Origin: Syncephalis fuscata
Lineage: Eukaryota > Zoopagomycota > Zoopagomycetes > Zoopagales > Piptocephalidaceae
Assembly (NCBI GenBank): GCA_025786725.1
Contig: JAHLTZ010000086.1
Span: 1 to 31,464 of the forward strand
DNA length: 31,464 nucleotides
Direction: 5' to 3'
The notes below the pieces were generated by a model, which saw only the letters and a program-made list of their open reading frames with translations, searched no databases and was not told the DNA's origin. Both the position numbers and the translations under genes were made by a program. Within the stretch, counting starts at the first letter, position 1, and each line of letters begins with the position of its first letter. Shown one piece after another: positions 29,802 through 31,464 of this stretch.

Positions 29802-30790
29802 ATGGACCGACTTTCATATCGTGCTAGTGCATCGTCTTCCTATGACAGACAGCACTATGCATACAGTGCTGGTAGTAGTACTCAGCACGTTTTTGATCGT
29901 GTAATAGCACATACACCAACTGTGGACAGTCTATTACGTAATCAGATGATTGTAGATGAGTATGACTTGTATGGAGAGCATCCTTCGCTACTGTCCTCGG
30001 AACTTACCGATGATGATGATCACTATATTAGCGACGAGGCCGAGGAGGAGGCTAATAAAGAAAACATTGAGCCTGCAAAGGCTACGCCTTCACAAGCTGC
30101 GCCTCCTACTAGACTGCCACGGCTATCGGATGTACCAGAACTAATGGCAATGTATCGACGTACCAACCGAGCTCATAGTACCCGAGTACCATCTAGTACA
30201 CGGCCTGCAACTCGTCGAGTAGTACCAGCACGTCCACAGCCTGCAACTCGTCGACAAGAATCAACGCGTCCACAGCCTGCAACTCGGCAGGTAGAACCGG
30301 CACATCCACAACCAGTAATCCGTCGACAAGAACCAATCATTATGGAGGACGATATTTTACACAAGTATCACCATCTTTATATGCGGAAACTCCTCCTACA
30401 ACTCCATGCCAACAGTCACATGCTGTTGCTATGCATATTCCACCTGTAACTTGTCCGGTGTACGATCATCCATCACAACACCAGTCAACATCGACCAGTT
30501 CCTCGTCCATGAATGTTGACGACGAAAGTTGCAGTGACGAATGTTACGACATTGACTACGATGCCGATGTATCTTGGAATAGCAGTGGCGGCGTTATAGA
30601 TCAACGCCACTTGCAATACAATTTCAACCGCAGGATTGAAGCAGATTTATTCGACACTATTTCTGATACAGAAAATAATGAACCGTCACGGTCCAATAAG
30701 CGTCGCCGCACTCACGACCACAATGGGTCACGAAGTCAAGTGGCAACTCGACGAAATCACGTCGAGTTCCAATTGCTTAAGTTGGTATAA
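29802..30790 (+). CDS. unknown KEN-box protein with 12-residue repeats, probably 2 exons
   Basis: I do not recognise the family. A frame from ATG 29802 continues to 30449, and a second frame, open to 30790, clearly continues the protein. A likely intron 30315-30415 (GTAATC...CAACAG, 101 nt) joins them and gives about 295 aa; 30291-30415 is an alternative. The first part is Ser/Tyr-rich, then acidic (ELTDDDDHYISDEAEEEAN), with a KEN box at 86-88 as in APC/C substrates. Near-identical 12-residue units (PARPQPATRRQE type) follow. The C-terminal part is acidic and Ser-rich and ends with a basic NKRRRTHDH likely to be a nuclear signal. The protein looks mostly disordered and nuclear. A frameshift instead of an intron cannot be excluded. 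Confidence 0.6.
30181..30333 (+). repeat. 36-bp tandem repeat in the KEN-box gene
   Basis: Three 36-bp units of the form CCAGCACGTCCACAGCCTGC plus AACTCGTCGACAAGAA follow one another, preceded by a shorter 30-bp unit. They keep the reading frame and encode RPQPATRRQE-type repeats. The first units are almost identical, so copy number may vary. Confidence 0.8.
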
Positions 30791-31291
30791 TCACAATACC
30801 ACATCACCAACGGTGCTGATCTGTTTTATAATCACTGTTTGCATATTGTTACACTTTTTATTTGCTTGTTTTTTTATTTGACGTTTAAAATGTACAAAAA
30901 AATACATTCTGACGTTTATTCACTGTTTATAATCTTTTTTAATTTTTTTTCATTGCTACAACAGTATGTACTTAAATGGTGATTAGCTTTTCTTTTCCAT
31001 TTCTATTGCATCTTATCAACATGGCATCGTTGTTTGCTTTAAATAAATAGTTTATATCGGTGATTATAGTTGCAAATATGCAGTGTTTTAATTATTGTCT
31101 AGCTATTTTGGTATATTAATATAACTTATAATATAATGAACTCGATTTGGTTTTATTTTACGTTAACTCCCACATTTGAGTCAAAGCAAAATTTGTTTCA
31201 ATAGAAGTCATACTGTTATGCACAACAAGCATAGGTATAATGTTCATTACTACTTTGCAATTCACAGGGCCTATCATTTTTGCTGTTGGCT
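30791..31291. other. intergenic, AT-rich
   Basis: A 500-bp AT-rich gap after the KEN-box gene. TTTTAAA and AATAAA-type words near 30885 and 31040 may serve its 3' end. No gene or repeat copy is recognised. Confidence 0.4.
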
Positions 31292-31464
31292 ATGCGTAGA
31301 AAGATTGATCGAATATTAATAGAAGCCTTATGGCTGCAATTCCATGGCATTCCGCATTTGCTGTTGTTATATCTACGTACAGTGTGGATTATTGCATCTG
31401 AGTGGTCTTTTTTATTTTCTAATATTCTAATATTGCATTTTGAGCATATTTGCGATGTAAAATC
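31292..31464 (+). CDS. possible partial ORF running off the window
   Basis: From ATG 31292 a frame stays open for 57 codons to the edge. It begins MRRKIDRILIEALWLQFHGI and then has a hydrophobic stretch (PHLLLLYLRTVWIIASEW). A CACAG acceptor-like site lies at 31263-31267, so this could also be an internal exon. The length is too short, and no motif is present to confirm it. Confidence 0.2.
   Translation, partial: MRRKIDRILIEALWLQFHGIPHLLLLYLRTVWIIASEWSFLFSNILILHFEHICDVK

Noticed and set aside
1-31464. CRISPR array, bacterial operon, prophage or rRNA genes
   Set aside because: None are present. Dense spliceosomal introns and eukaryotic gene families show this is nuclear eukaryotic DNA, and the tandem repeats lack a repeat-spacer pattern.

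Overview
The window looks like nuclear DNA of an early-diverging fungus, or at least a fungus-like opisthokont. It is AT-rich, and its protein genes are cut by many short spliceosomal introns, mostly about 45-100 nt, with GTAAGT-type donors and YAG acceptors. Two introns appear to use GC-AG. The gene content is eukaryotic: an FHA-domain checkpoint-type kinase, monoglyceride lipase, an ARA2-type aldo-keto reductase, the SRP receptor alpha subunit, a mitochondrial carrier, a SUZ-domain protein and a zinc-knuckle splicing-related protein. The fungal assignment is inference. There is no sign of bacterial operons, rRNA, CRISPR or intact tRNA genes.

Layout. 1-374: a doubtful two-exon small cysteine-rich gene (-). 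1027-3400: FHA-kinase in 14 exons (-), including an 8-nt exon that encodes part of the catalytic loop. 3540-4060: a 30-bp degenerate minisatellite, followed by looser repeats to about 4500. 4840-8131: copy A of a 3.3-kb terminal-inverted-repeat element without a recognisable transposase. 8485-9892: monoglyceride lipase (-). 10416-11371: 7TM protein (+). 11812-12976: ARA2-like reductase (+). 13154-13736: SUZ-domain SZRD1-like gene (-). 13895-16716: copy B of the element, inverted and truncated. 16805-19121: SRP receptor alpha (-). 19272-19568: a small unknown gene (-). 19735-20745: a diverged inverted repeat enclosing a Ty3/gypsy-like RNase H remnant. 20784-24392: copy C of the element, carrying a tRNA-derived SINE with a perfect 20-bp target duplication. 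24515-25192: SREK1IP1-like zinc-knuckle/RS protein (-). 25455-26693: mitochondrial carrier (-). 27074-27186: a solo end of the large element. 27309-28733: PPR-like, probably mitochondrial protein (-). 29113-29376: a doubtful small ORF. 29802-30790: an unknown protein with a KEN box and a 12-residue repeat (+), downstream of a CpG-rich promoter with MCB, E2F-like and CACGTG motifs. A possible partial exon runs off the right edge.

The genes do not form one pathway. They are ordinary housekeeping genes separated by repeats. The least explained parts are the three-copy non-coding element with nested ends and a conserved internal hairpin, the inverted-repeat/RNase H structure at 19.7-20.7 kb, and the small gene family that may begin M[P/S]LNID. 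All gene models were joined by hand from splice signals and reading-frame continuity. No alignment, profile search or expression data were available.
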